Shown here: positions 26,479 through 34,495 of the stretch, piece after piece
Layout of the letters: the number at the start of each line of letters is the position of its first letter
How positions within the stretch are numbered: the stretch's first letter is position 1
Origin: Azospirillum sp. B21
GTDB lineage: Bacteria > Pseudomonadota > Alphaproteobacteria > Azospirillales > Azospirillaceae
DNA: 64,000 nt
NCBI RefSeq assembly: GCF_008364825.1
Contig: NZ_VTTO01000008.1
Coordinates: 124,001 to 188,000 of the forward strand
Direction of reading: 5' to 3'
Position numbers and translations under genes: made by a program
The notes under the pieces: generated by a model
What the model was told of the DNA's origin: nothing
What the model saw: only the letters and a program-made list of their open reading frames with translations
Databases searched by the model: none

Positions 26479-27703
26479 GTTCCGGCCCTACGATCCCTCC
26501 ACCCTGGCCGAGGTCGCCACCGGCCGAAGCGGCAGCCTGTTCGCAGAGGACATCGCCCGCCACCGGCCGGAGATCGAGGATGCGGTGGCCGGCCGGCGCA
26601 TCCTTGTCGTCGGCGGCGCCGGCAGCATCGGTTCCCAACTGGTCGCGGAGCTTGCCGCCTGCGCGCCGGCCGCCCTGCATGTCATCGACCAGAGCGAGAA
26701 CAATCTGGTGGAGCTGGTGCGGACGCTGAGAGGCCGGCCGGACGGGCTGCCGGTCGCCGACTTCCGCACCTTGCCGATCGACTATGGCGCCGCCCCGACC
26801 CGGCTGTTCCTAAGCGAGCAGCCGCCTTACGATGCCGTGTTGAACTTCGCGGCCCTCAAGCATGTGCGTTCGGAGAAGGACCCCTGGTCCCTGCTCCAGA
26901 TGCTCGATACCAATCTGGTCAAGCAGTCACGGTTTCTGCGATGGCTGCGGCGTTACGGCCACGACCGCCGCTATTTTTCCGTGTCCACCGACAAGGCTGC
27001 CAATCCGGTCAACCTGATGGGGGCCAGCAAGCGGGTTGCCGAGCATATCGTGTTCGGGGACCTATCGAGCACGTCTCCCCGCCTCGCCACCTCCGCCCGT
27101 TTTGCCAACGTCGCCTTTTCCGACGGCAGCCTTCTGCATGGTTTCTTTCAGCGCCTGCAGAAGCGCCAGCCGCTGGCCGTGCCGCAGGACACCCGCCGCT
27201 ACTTCGTCTCGCAGGAGGAAGCGGGGCATATCTGTCTGCTGGCCGCGTTGCGGGCTCCTGGGCGCACCATCGTGGTTCCGGCCCTGGAGCCGCAAATCCA
27301 TCTGCGCGACCTGGTCACCGTGGCCACCGGATTCCTGGAGCGCGCCGGGCTGCAGGCGCAATTCTACGAGGACGAGCGCGCCGCCTGCCGGGCAGTGGAG
27401 CGGGATTTGGCCGCGGGTCGCTACCCCCTGCTCCTGACCCCCCGCGACACCAGCGGCGAAAAGCCCTATGAGGAGTTCGTCGGCAGCGACGAGACCCTGG
27501 TCGATCTTGGTTTCGACGCGCTGCGGGGAGTCGGCTACGTGCCGGCCCCGCCGGAGAGCGTGGAGAGGTTACTCACCATGCTGGACGATGTCCTGCAGGG
27601 TGAGGCGCCGTTCGACAGAACATCCGTCCTGGTGCAGATCGCTGCGTCCGTTCCTCATTTCCGCCATATCGAGACGGGACGGAATCTCGATCAGAGGCTG
27701 TAG
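26471..27703 (+). CDS. CapD/FlaA1-type nucleotide-sugar 4,6-dehydratase (polysaccharide_synt_2 family)
   Basis: A 410-residue soluble, extended-SDR dehydratase without the membrane region of WbpM/PglF. It has 'ILVVGGAGSIGSQLVAEL', 'NFAALKHVRSEKDPWSLLQM', then 'VSTDKAANPVNLMGASKR', which holds the Asp-Lys pair and a Met in place of the SDR catalytic Tyr, as in WbpM-type enzymes. It most likely makes the 4-keto-6-deoxy intermediate used by LegC. The C-terminal 'TPRDTSGEKPYEEFVG' is also typical. It overlaps neuC by 8 bases and is convergent with the next gene. The nucleotide (UDP or GDP) cannot be told. Confidence 0.85.
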   Translation: MPEFRPYDPSTLAEVATGRSGSLFAEDIARHRPEIEDAVAGRRILVVGGAGSIGSQLVAELAACAPAALHVIDQSENNLVELVRTLRGRPDGLPVADFRTLPIDYGAAPTRLFLSEQPPYDAVLNFAALKHVRSEKDPWSLLQMLDTNLVKQSRFLRWLRRYGHDRRYFSVSTDKAANPVNLMGASKRVAEHIVFGDLSSTSPRLATSARFANVAFSDGSLLHGFFQRLQKRQPLAVPQDTRRYFVSQEEAGHICLLAALRAPGRTIVVPALEPQIHLRDLVTVATGFLERAGLQAQFYEDERAACRAVERDLAAGRYPLLLTPRDTSGEKPYEEFVGSDETLVDLGFDALRGVGYVPAPPESVERLLTMLDDVLQGEAPFDRTSVLVQIAASVPHFRHIETGRNLDQRL

Positions 27704-27707
27704 GGAG

Positions 27708-28763
27708 TCAGATTCCGGCCTCGGCAGTCTGCCTCAGGCGCAAGGCGCCATCCATCTTGCCGATTTCCATCAGGTGACGCAGCTGCTTTAGCCGGATGAA
27801 GGTGCGTGACTGGAAATCCCGTTCGTCAAGCCGCCCGGCTTTCAGCCAGTCGTGCAACTCCGCGCAGCCACGTTCCAGAGTCCAGCCGGGAGTGAAGCCG
27901 GGCAGCCGGGTCAGGGCCTTGGAAAAGTCGACGCGGTAGGAACGGGGATCGCCCGCGGTCTCGCCAGTGATGTCGACCCGTGCGCCGGCAAAGCAGCGGC
28001 CCACCGCCTCGGCGATGTCGCGGACTTGGTGGTTGGCATCAGCCCGTCCGATGTTGAAGGCTTGCGCATGCACGGAGCTGGCCGGGGCCTCCGCCGCAGC
28101 CAGGATCGCCGCCGCGATATCCTCGATGTGGACCAGGGGGCGCCAGGGCGTTCCGTCGGACAGGACCTTGATGCTTCCGGTCGTGTGGGCCCAGGCCGCC
28201 AGATTGTTGAGGACGAGGTCGAAGCGTAGGCGTCCGCTGACCCCGAATGCCGTGGCGTTGCGCAGGAAAACCGGGGAGAAGCCGTCCGTGGCCAAATCCC
28301 GCAGCCCTTGCTCCGTCGCGACCTTCGACACGGCATAGGCCGACACGGGGTTGAAGGGAGCCTCCTCCGTCAAAGGCTCCGTCTGGTCTTCCGCCGCCCC
28401 GTAGATGCTGCAGGAAGAGGCGAACACGAGACGCACCACCCCGGCCTCGCGGGCAAGAGCCGCCATCCGCAGGGTCGCTTGGGTGTTGATGGAGTGGGTC
28501 AAGGCGGGGTCCAGTTCGCCCATGGGGTCGTTGGACAAGGCAGCCAAGTGAACGACGGCATCGACGCCCTCCAGATCCCGGGGACCGACATCCCGCATGT
28601 CGCGGACGATTTCCCGGTCGGGCGGCACCAGCCCGGTCCCGTCCGCCACACAGTCGCGGAAATAGCCGATGTCGAGACCGGTAACCCGGTGACCGGCCTG
28701 CTTCAGGATTCGGACGGCGACTGGACCGATGTAGCCGAGATGACCGGTGACCAGGATATGCAT
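27708..28763 (-). CDS. NAD-dependent sugar epimerase/dehydratase (extended SDR)
   Basis: A 351-residue extended SDR: 'ILVTGHLGYIGPVAVRIL', 'VVHLAALSNDPMGELDP', Ser in 'VFASSCSIYGAAED', and Tyr-Lys in 'SAYAVSKVATEQG'. The C-terminus 'LKAGRLDERDFQSRTFIRLK' is common in cluster-borne epimerases acting on 6-deoxy sugars. It lies downstream of hisF/hisH-like genes on the same strand (55-bp gap after hisH), possibly one operon. It is a candidate for the CDP-glucose-type dehydratase or reductase that would partner the RfbF-like gene. The sequence resembles epimerases or reductases more than RfbG. Confidence 0.8.
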   Translation of the reverse strand: MHILVTGHLGYIGPVAVRILKQAGHRVTGLDIGYFRDCVADGTGLVPPDREIVRDMRDVGPRDLEGVDAVVHLAALSNDPMGELDPALTHSINTQATLRMAALAREAGVVRLVFASSCSIYGAAEDQTEPLTEEAPFNPVSAYAVSKVATEQGLRDLATDGFSPVFLRNATAFGVSGRLRFDLVLNNLAAWAHTTGSIKVLSDGTPWRPLVHIEDIAAAILAAAEAPASSVHAQAFNIGRADANHQVRDIAEAVGRCFAGARVDITGETAGDPRSYRVDFSKALTRLPGFTPGWTLERGCAELHDWLKAGRLDERDFQSRTFIRLKQLRHLMEIGKMDGALRLRQTAEAGI

Positions 28764-28818
28764 GGGAATGTCCTGCGGCTGATGGAAGGAAAGGAGCGTC
28801 CCGGCTCGAGCCGGGCGT

Positions 28819-29460
28819 TCACAGCGTGAGAAAGCGCTTCAGGATGGTAAGGCCGGCCGGCCCGCTTTTTTCCGGATGGAACTGGCAGCCGAACAGCGTG
28901 CCGCGGCCGACGGCGGCGCAGATCCGCCGGCCGTCGTAATCGCATTCAGCCAGCCGGTGGGCCGGGTCGGCCGGGACCGCCATGAAGGAATGCAGGAAAT
29001 AAACCGCGCTGCCGGAAGGCAGCCCACCGAGGATGCCGGCATCCCAGGATGCGCTGGGCGCCGGTTCCAAAGCGGCCCAGCCGATGTGGGGGATCCGGTG
29101 GCGGGTTCCGTCATTGCCCGTTTCCGGCACGGCGACCACTCGGCCGGGCAGAAGGCCCAGCCCGGGGGTCTCGCCATACTCCTCGCCCAGTTCGAAGAGG
29201 ATCTGCATGCCGACGCAAATCCCCAGAAGCGGTCTTTCGCTGCTGTGGAAATCCCGCACGGCATCGGACAGGCCGAGCCGGTCCAGTTCGGCCATGCAGT
29301 CGCGAAAGGCGCCGACGCCCGGCAGGATCAGGCGGTCGGCTCCGGCCACTTCCTTGGGATCGCAGGACAGGCGAGCGTCTGCGCCACAAGCCGACAGGGC
29401 ACGGACGACGTTGAGGAGATTGCCGATTCCGTGATCGACGACGATTGTCCGCTGGCTCAT
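28819..29460 (-). CDS. hisH: HisH-like glutamine amidotransferase (sugar amidination)
   Basis: A 213-residue class I glutaminase homologous to imidazole glycerol phosphate synthase subunit HisH. Its nucleophile Cys lies in 'PLLGICVGMQILFEL', and the His-Glu pair in 'GCQFHPEKSG'. N-terminal 'IVVDHGIGNLLNVVRAL' matches the family. No other histidine genes are nearby. A hisF homologue lies 12 bp upstream and a WbpG/PseA-type amidotransferase is in the window. In Pseudomonas LPS this trio (HisH2, HisF2, WbpG) makes an acetamidino group, and the same use is likely here. It supplies ammonia from glutamine. Confidence 0.88.
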   Translation of the reverse strand: MSQRTIVVDHGIGNLLNVVRALSACGADARLSCDPKEVAGADRLILPGVGAFRDCMAELDRLGLSDAVRDFHSSERPLLGICVGMQILFELGEEYGETPGLGLLPGRVVAVPETGNDGTRHRIPHIGWAALEPAPSASWDAGILGGLPSGSAVYFLHSFMAVPADPAHRLAECDYDGRRICAAVGRGTLFGCQFHPEKSGPAGLTILKRFLTL

Positions 29461-29472
29461 TGCTGTCCTCGT

Positions 29473-30276
29473 CTATCGGCTGGCGCCGGTCGCCTGCATC
29501 GGTGCCGGTTCTGTCGGGACCGCCCGCACTGAAATCCCGGCCTGTTGCGCATGGGCGCGCACCCCGGACAAGGTGGCTCGGTTGTAATGAAGCATGTCAG
29601 CCATGGCGATGGCGTCGGCTTTGCCACGCTGCACCGCATCGACCAGATGGGCCGGTGTTCCCATGCCGCCACTGGCGATGACGGGGACCGGCACTGCTTC
29701 AGCCACCGCGTGCACCAGGTCGATCTCGAATCCCTTGCGCGTGCCCTCGCGGTCGATGGAGGTGAGCAGGATTTCGCCGGCCCCCTGCTCGGAGACTTGG
29801 CGGGCCCAGGCGACGGCATCGCGGCCTGTCTTGTCGCGACCGCCGTTCACATAGACCTCCCATTGCCTAGGTCCGACCGCCTTGGCGTCGATCTGGGCCA
29901 CCATGCATTGCGCACCGAACCGGCGGGAGACCTCCTCAATCAGGGCCGGTCGTTCGACGGCGGCGGTGTTGATGGCCACCTTGTCGGCACCGGCCCGCAG
30001 CAAGGCTTCGACATCGGCGAGACTGCGGATTCCTCCCCCAACCGTCAGTGGGATGAAGATGCCGTCGGCGGTCGCCGAGACGACGCTGTGGAGGCTGTTG
30101 CGCTGATAGAGGCTGGCAACCGCGTCCATGTAGATCAGCTCATCCGCTCCGTCCTCGTAATAGCGCCGGGCATAGACCGCCGGGTCGCCGACCACCCGCA
30201 GACCCTCCAGGTGAATGCCCTTGATCAGGTTCGGCCCCTTGATGTCGAGGCGCGCGATCAGACGGATGGCAGCCAA
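29473..30276 (-). CDS. hisF: HisF-like amidotransferase partner (TTG start)
   Basis: A 267-residue TIM-barrel protein of the HisF family. The two catalytic Asp positions are in 'RLIARLDIKGPNLIKG' and 'CMVAQIDAKAVGPR'. The phosphate sites are 'LTVGGGIRSLADVEALL', 'GADKVAINTAA' and 'PVIASGGMGTPAHLVDA'. The start is a TTG at 30276, chosen because AAAGGAG sits six bases upstream and homology begins there; upstream in-frame codons are out of family. It would channel ammonia from HisH to the sugar amidotransferase at 34496. It is divergent from the CMP-sugar synthetase gene across 231 bp. Confidence 0.88.
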   Translation of the reverse strand: MAAIRLIARLDIKGPNLIKGIHLEGLRVVGDPAVYARRYYEDGADELIYMDAVASLYQRNSLHSVVSATADGIFIPLTVGGGIRSLADVEALLRAGADKVAINTAAVERPALIEEVSRRFGAQCMVAQIDAKAVGPRQWEVYVNGGRDKTGRDAVAWARQVSEQGAGEILLTSIDREGTRKGFEIDLVHAVAEAVPVPVIASGGMGTPAHLVDAVQRGKADAIAMADMLHYNRATLSGVRAHAQQAGISVRAVPTEPAPMQATGASR

Positions 30277-30507
30277 TCGATGCTCCTTTCGGAAACGTCC
30301 GCCCGTCTCTCGAACAGGCGGAAGGGAAACCGCGACAACATCCGCAGGAACGGGACCGGCCGGGCTGCGGCCGGCTCCGCAAGATCGAAGGCGGGGTGAA
30401 GGCGGCGGATCGTGCATCGCATGCACGACATTGTCCAGGCCAGTGGTGGACACATGGTAAATTTGCGGCGGCCGGAAGGTAGGCTTGAATCGAGAGCGGG
30501 GAACGGC
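30277..30507. promoter_or_regulatory. Divergent region between hisF-like and cytidylyltransferase genes
   Basis: 231 bp separate two divergent genes and should hold promoters for both. I see no confident promoter hexamers or operators. AAAGGAG at its left end is the ribosome-binding site for the TTG-started hisF homologue. Confidence 0.35.
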
Positions 30508-31221
30508 ATGATCGGAAGCGAGCGGGTGATGGCGCTGGTAACGGCGCGCGGCGGGTCGAAGAGGTTGCCGGGAAAGAACCTGCGTCCCTTGGGCGGACGT
30601 CCGATGATCGCCTGGACGGTGGCAGCGGCCAAAGCCTCCTGTCATATCGACCGTGTTGTGCTGTCGTCCGACGATCCGGACATCATGGCGGCGGCGGTAG
30701 CAGCCGGATGCGAAGTGCCCTTCATCCGTCCCGCGCCCCTGGCTGCCGACGACACGCCCTCGGCAGCGGTGGTACATCATGCCTTGACGACGCTGGATGA
30801 TCCCTGCGAGTGGCTGGTCCTGCTGCAGCCGACCTCGCCCTTGCGCACGGCATCGGACATCGACGGCTGTCTGGAACTGGCACACCGTTCCGGGGCTTCG
30901 TCGGCGGTTTCGGTGACGGAAATGGAAAAGCCTGTGCACTTCCAGTTCTGGCTGACGGCGCAGGGAACCCTTCAGCCCGTACTCGGCGGCAGCGTGTCGG
31001 AGGCGGTGAAGAGCTTGGCCGGTTCAAGCAAACATGCCCATACCCTCAATGGCGCCGTCTATGTCGTGCGCGTCGAGCACTTCCTGCGCACCGGGCTTTT
31101 ATTTGACGATGCCAGTCTGGCTTATGCGATGCCGCGGCAGCGGTCCGTCGATATCGACACGGAGCAGGATTTCCTGCTGGCTGAACTGCTTGTCTCATGC
31201 CACAACTCGGTGGGGAGCTGA
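30508..31221 (+). CDS. neuA: CMP-nonulosonate cytidylyltransferase (NeuA/LegF-like)
   Basis: A 237-residue CTP:acylneuraminate transferase that activates a nonulosonic acid as its CMP form. It has 'ALVTARGGSKRLPGKNLRPL' (CTP-binding loop), 'VVLSSDDPDIMAAA', 'LVLLQPTSPLRTASDIDGCL', 'HTLNGAVYVVR' and 'RSVDIDTEQDFLLAE'. The ATG at 30508 gives the family start; 30529 is also possible. A second, divergent cytidylyltransferase lies at 47514, so the organism may activate two different acids or have a specialised and a general enzyme. Confidence 0.9.
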   Translation: MIGSERVMALVTARGGSKRLPGKNLRPLGGRPMIAWTVAAAKASCHIDRVVLSSDDPDIMAAAVAAGCEVPFIRPAPLAADDTPSAAVVHHALTTLDDPCEWLVLLQPTSPLRTASDIDGCLELAHRSGASSAVSVTEMEKPVHFQFWLTAQGTLQPVLGGSVSEAVKSLAGSSKHAHTLNGAVYVVRVEHFLRTGLLFDDASLAYAMPRQRSVDIDTEQDFLLAELLVSCHNSVGS

Positions 31222-31260
31222 CGCGGCGGCAAGGCCGTGCCTGGACGTGGAACGGAGTGC

Positions 31261-32106
31261 ATGAACATGGCGGCAGGATTGGAGGCGGTCATTTTGTGCG
31301 GCGGCCTTGGAACGCGCTTGCGTGAAGAGACCGAGTTCAAGCCGAAGCCGATGGTCGAGATCGGCGGACAGCCCATCCTCTGGCACATCATGAAGTTCTA
31401 CCGCCATTTCGGCGTTCGCCGGTTCCTGCTGTGCCTGGGATACAAGGGCGACGTCATCCGCGACTATTTCCTGAATTACCGCAACAGGACGTCGGATATC
31501 GCCATCGACATCGCCTCGGGCACCGTAACGCGGCTGGCGGCGAACACGCCTGAGGAGGACTGGGAGGTGGTCCTGGTCGAGACGGGGGCGCGCGCCGAAA
31601 CAGGCCTGCGCATCCAGCAGGCGCTGAAATACATCCAGGGCGACCGCTTCTTCGCCACCTATGGCGACGGGGTGTGCGATGTCGACATCGGCACTGTGTT
31701 CGAACATCACCGGTCGCTGGGCAAGCTGGCGACCGTCTGCGCGGTTCATCCGTCCTCGCGTTTCGGGGAGTTGGGTTTGTCGGGAGACATTGTCCACGCT
31801 TTTGCCGAGAAGCCGCAGGTCACGGACGGCTGGATCAACGGCGGCTTTTTCGTCTTCGAAAAGCGGGCGTTCCAGTTGTTCGATCCCACGGCCGACGTTT
31901 CCCTGGAAAGCGGGGTTCTGGAGAAGCTGGCTGCGATGAAGGAACTTGCCGTCTTCCGTCACGACGGGTTCTGGCAGTGCATGGACACCTTTCGGGAAAC
32001 GCAGCTCCTCAACAGTCTCTGGCTTGAGAACCGGGCGCCCTGGCGCCTCTGGGACCGCGAGCCGGGAGAAAAGAGGGGCGCAGAGGTCTTAGGGCCAAAA
32101 AGGTGA
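31261..32106 (+). CDS. rfbF: Glucose-1-phosphate cytidylyltransferase (RfbF-like)
   Basis: A 281-residue nucleotidyltransferase that makes CDP-glucose from CTP and glucose-1-phosphate. Signature: 'AVILCGGLGTRLREETEFKP', 'MKFYRHFGVRRFLLCLGYKG', 'TYGDGVCDVDI', 'WINGGFFVFEKRAF', 'FRHDGFWQCMDTFRE'. CDP-glucose normally leads, by RfbG and later enzymes, to CDP-3,6-dideoxyhexoses or branched sugars. No clear RfbG or RfbH homologue is in the window. The start could be 31261 or 31267; GGAG spacing favours 31267 slightly. It follows the cytidylyltransferase by 39 bp and probably shares its promoter. Confidence 0.88.
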   Translation: MNMAAGLEAVILCGGLGTRLREETEFKPKPMVEIGGQPILWHIMKFYRHFGVRRFLLCLGYKGDVIRDYFLNYRNRTSDIAIDIASGTVTRLAANTPEEDWEVVLVETGARAETGLRIQQALKYIQGDRFFATYGDGVCDVDIGTVFEHHRSLGKLATVCAVHPSSRFGELGLSGDIVHAFAEKPQVTDGWINGGFFVFEKRAFQLFDPTADVSLESGVLEKLAAMKELAVFRHDGFWQCMDTFRETQLLNSLWLENRAPWRLWDREPGEKRGAEVLGPKR

Positions 32107-32128
32107 CTATCGCCCTGTAGGCCCTTTT
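32091..32128 (+). terminator. Possible rho-independent terminator after rfbF-like gene
   Basis: AGGGCC (32091-32096) can pair with GGCCCT (32120-32125), followed by a short T-run. The stem overlaps the end of the gene and the loop is long, so the call is weak. It lies between convergent genes, where termination is expected. Confidence 0.35.
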
Positions 32129-32147
32129 CCCGGTTGGCAGAGACGGA

Positions 32148-33095
32148 TCACCCTTGTGGAGAGAGCGGCTCCAGGAAGTATCCGTGCTCGTGGGCAATCT
32201 TGGTGACCAGGGGGGCTACGGAATCCATGATCCGGATATCATGTCCGGGGTCCGGGGCGAACATGCGGGGATAGCCAAATGCATCCATGAACGGCCCGGT
32301 CATGCATTCCACCAGCCGTATTTCGTCGGGTGACAGCATGGTTCGGAACGAACCGCGCGAAGAAGGATCGATCCCGTGCATCGGCTCGGCGTCATCGGGG
32401 CCAATGTTCAGACGGGAGCTGTTGCTGGGCACCTTGCCAGCCTGAATGGAAGCGAAATCATACTGCTCCGCGGAAAGGCCGACCATCGCCAGAATCCGCC
32501 GTATGTGCCCCTCCACGTCTGCGATCAGATCCTCATACCGGATGACAAGAGCGTCGCCCAACCTACCCGACGCAGACAGAGCGGCATGGTAGTTCATCAG
32601 GAAGGCGGTGTTCATCGCAGCCGTTCCGAGCGCATCCTCGGGGGTCATGCCCGGCAGTTTCCTGTTGCGGCCCAAGGTCGATGCAAAAACGTCCCTCGGA
32701 TCGCGCAGCATCAGAACGGTGGACACGGGAACGGGAAGAATCTGCCGAAGCAGCGCGGACTCTCCCAGAAGGCAGGTCGTCTTCACCCCGATCACTGACG
32801 GCGGTTCGGCAAGCGGCGCCGCTGCCGTAACCGCTTCGACCAGACGGCTCCACAGACTGCTGCCCTCCCCGTCGGGCACGGGAATCGGCCGGCGCGTGTC
32901 CATCAGGGCAACGGGAGGCACCGTGTCCCGTCTGGCACGAGCGGAAAAATCACGCACCAGCGACACGGTGTCATTGGCAAAAGACAGTTCCGGATGACGG
33001 GGCATCGCCAGATAGCGGGAGTAGAGCAATTCCCCCATCAGCGTCGTTCCAGAACGCATCGGTCCCGTCACGAGAAGGAAGGCACGGACTGCCAT
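32148..33095 (-). CDS. Sulfotransferase
   Basis: A 315-residue PAPS-dependent sulfotransferase. The 5'-phosphosulfate loop is 'LLVTGPMRSGTTLMGELL', and the 3'-phosphate region is 'TVLMLRDPRDVFASTLGR'. 'LVIRYEDLIAD' is also a conserved piece. It has no membrane segment. A TPR gene on the same strand ends 27 bp upstream of its start. Sulfation of a glycan residue or of a tyrosine or serine on an exported protein is possible; nothing in the sequence settles the acceptor. Confidence 0.85.
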   Translation of the reverse strand: MAVRAFLLVTGPMRSGTTLMGELLYSRYLAMPRHPELSFANDTVSLVRDFSARARRDTVPPVALMDTRRPIPVPDGEGSSLWSRLVEAVTAAAPLAEPPSVIGVKTTCLLGESALLRQILPVPVSTVLMLRDPRDVFASTLGRNRKLPGMTPEDALGTAAMNTAFLMNYHAALSASGRLGDALVIRYEDLIADVEGHIRRILAMVGLSAEQYDFASIQAGKVPSNSSRLNIGPDDAEPMHGIDPSSRGSFRTMLSPDEIRLVECMTGPFMDAFGYPRMFAPDPGHDIRIMDSVAPLVTKIAHEHGYFLEPLSPQG

Positions 33096-33122
33096 CAGCG
33101 TCTTGGCTCCTCTTCCCGTCGG

Positions 33123-34370
33123 TCAGATCAGGGCGAGGCCGCGCAGGCGCTCGATCAAGGCAGGGCGGATCCAGGGGCGCAACCGTGTTTCGGCGGACAG
33201 CCATTCCGGTAGCAGGTCTCGCGTGCGCAGATACTGTTCATCCGCATCCGCGCGGCGTCCCAGTCCATCCAGGGCGATGGCGATATTGACGACCACCCAA
33301 CGATCAGCCAGGACCCTTTCCGCCTGCTGGTGCATGTCGAGTGCCCCCATGCTGTCCCCCAGCATCTGCAGCCCCAGACCATGCAGCGACAATGTCCAAC
33401 TGTGATGCCAGGGCCAAGCCGGCTTCGATGCCTTGAGACTGGCAAGCGCCGCGTCATATCCGGCCATCGCGCTGTCGATGTTTCCGCTCAGTTGGTCGAC
33501 ATAGGCGATGAACCCCTGTGCGATGGCCCGATGGCTGAGGTCGGCCGCCGCTTCGGCAAAGCTCGCGCGCGCTTGCGCAAGGTTGCCGGCCGCCAGTTGA
33601 ACCATTCCGGTATGTACAAGAACCTTGGCCGGCACGTCGGCCAAGGACACCGCCTTTTTGAGGAGTGATTCTGCCGCCGAGAGATCCTCGTCGATGAAGG
33701 AGAGCAGTCCGTTGCGATAGACGGGCTCGAAACGTTGTGGATCCAGCCGCAGTGCTTCCGTGTAAAGCTGCCGGGCCACGTCACGTCTGCGGGCCTTGCT
33801 CCAGGCATGATCCGCCGCGGTATGATAATACACAGCGATCTCGGCATTCGTGGCGGGGTTGTCCATTGCAGGAACCGGCAGCAGCGGCAAGCCTTCCTCG
33901 TAGCGCCGCAGCGCCATCAGCGTCAGCACACGCCCATGCTGCGCATAGTGGGGAGCATCGGGCAGAGCCAGAGCCTGTTCGAAGCGGCGGAGCGCCTCGT
34001 CCAGTACCGCCGCATCGCTCGGTTGGGTTTCGAAGATCTGCCACCCCAGCCTTGTCAGTCCTTCGGCCTGATAGCCGGCCATGGCCTGCAAGGCGCGTTC
34101 ATGGGCAAGGCGGGCCTCTTCGGAACGCCCTGCACGGGTCAGTTCCTCGACCATGCAGGTGTGGGCGGCGGCATGGGTCGGGTCGATCGCGACCGCCCGG
34201 TCGAAAGCGGCAACCGCATGGGCAATCTCGCCAGTGCGGGCAAACGCCTTGCCCATTTCATAATGATAATTGGCGAAGGTCGAACTGCGGATGCGCTGCC
34301 GCCATGCTTCGATATCGGCGGAAGTTGGATTGGTTTTTCTCACGACCGATCCTGCATCAGTGCTGACCAT
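33123..34370 (-). CDS. Tetratricopeptide (TPR) repeat protein
   Basis: A 415-residue soluble protein made largely of helix-turn-helix TPR units. Examples are 'HAVAAFDRAVAIDPTHAAAH' near the N-terminus, 'EALRRFEQALALPDAPHYAQ', 'RQLYTEALRLDPQRFEPVYR' and 'DMHQQAERVLADRWVVVNIA'. There is no catalytic domain, unlike SPINDLY/OGT-type TPR transferases. The start at 34370 has AGAGGGG just upstream. It is in a minus-strand pair with a sulfotransferase. TPR proteins with sulfotransferase partners are frequent in glycan islands, where they may act as scaffolds or acceptor-binding factors (inference). Confidence 0.8.
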   Translation of the reverse strand: MVSTDAGSVVRKTNPTSADIEAWRQRIRSSTFANYHYEMGKAFARTGEIAHAVAAFDRAVAIDPTHAAAHTCMVEELTRAGRSEEARLAHERALQAMAGYQAEGLTRLGWQIFETQPSDAAVLDEALRRFEQALALPDAPHYAQHGRVLTLMALRRYEEGLPLLPVPAMDNPATNAEIAVYYHTAADHAWSKARRRDVARQLYTEALRLDPQRFEPVYRNGLLSFIDEDLSAAESLLKKAVSLADVPAKVLVHTGMVQLAAGNLAQARASFAEAAADLSHRAIAQGFIAYVDQLSGNIDSAMAGYDAALASLKASKPAWPWHHSWTLSLHGLGLQMLGDSMGALDMHQQAERVLADRWVVVNIAIALDGLGRRADADEQYLRTRDLLPEWLSAETRLRPWIRPALIERLRGLALI

Positions 34371-34495
34371 CACGCCCCTCTTTCGAACAGATGCGACTTG
34401 AAAGACCGGTCCCGTGCAGGACATCGGCTACACACTCCGCAGCTCTTCCGGTCTAGCATGGCGGGAGAACCGACTTCCAGAAATCCTCGGCCGCC

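Noticed and set aside
28819..30276. Histidine biosynthesis operon
   Set aside because: hisA, hisB, hisI and others are absent, while a WbpG-type amidotransferase is present, so the pair fits sugar amidination better.
30277..30939. In-frame upstream extension of the hisF-like gene
   Set aside because: Homology begins at the TTG at 30276, which has an ideal ribosome-binding site; the extension overlaps the divergent cytidylyltransferase.
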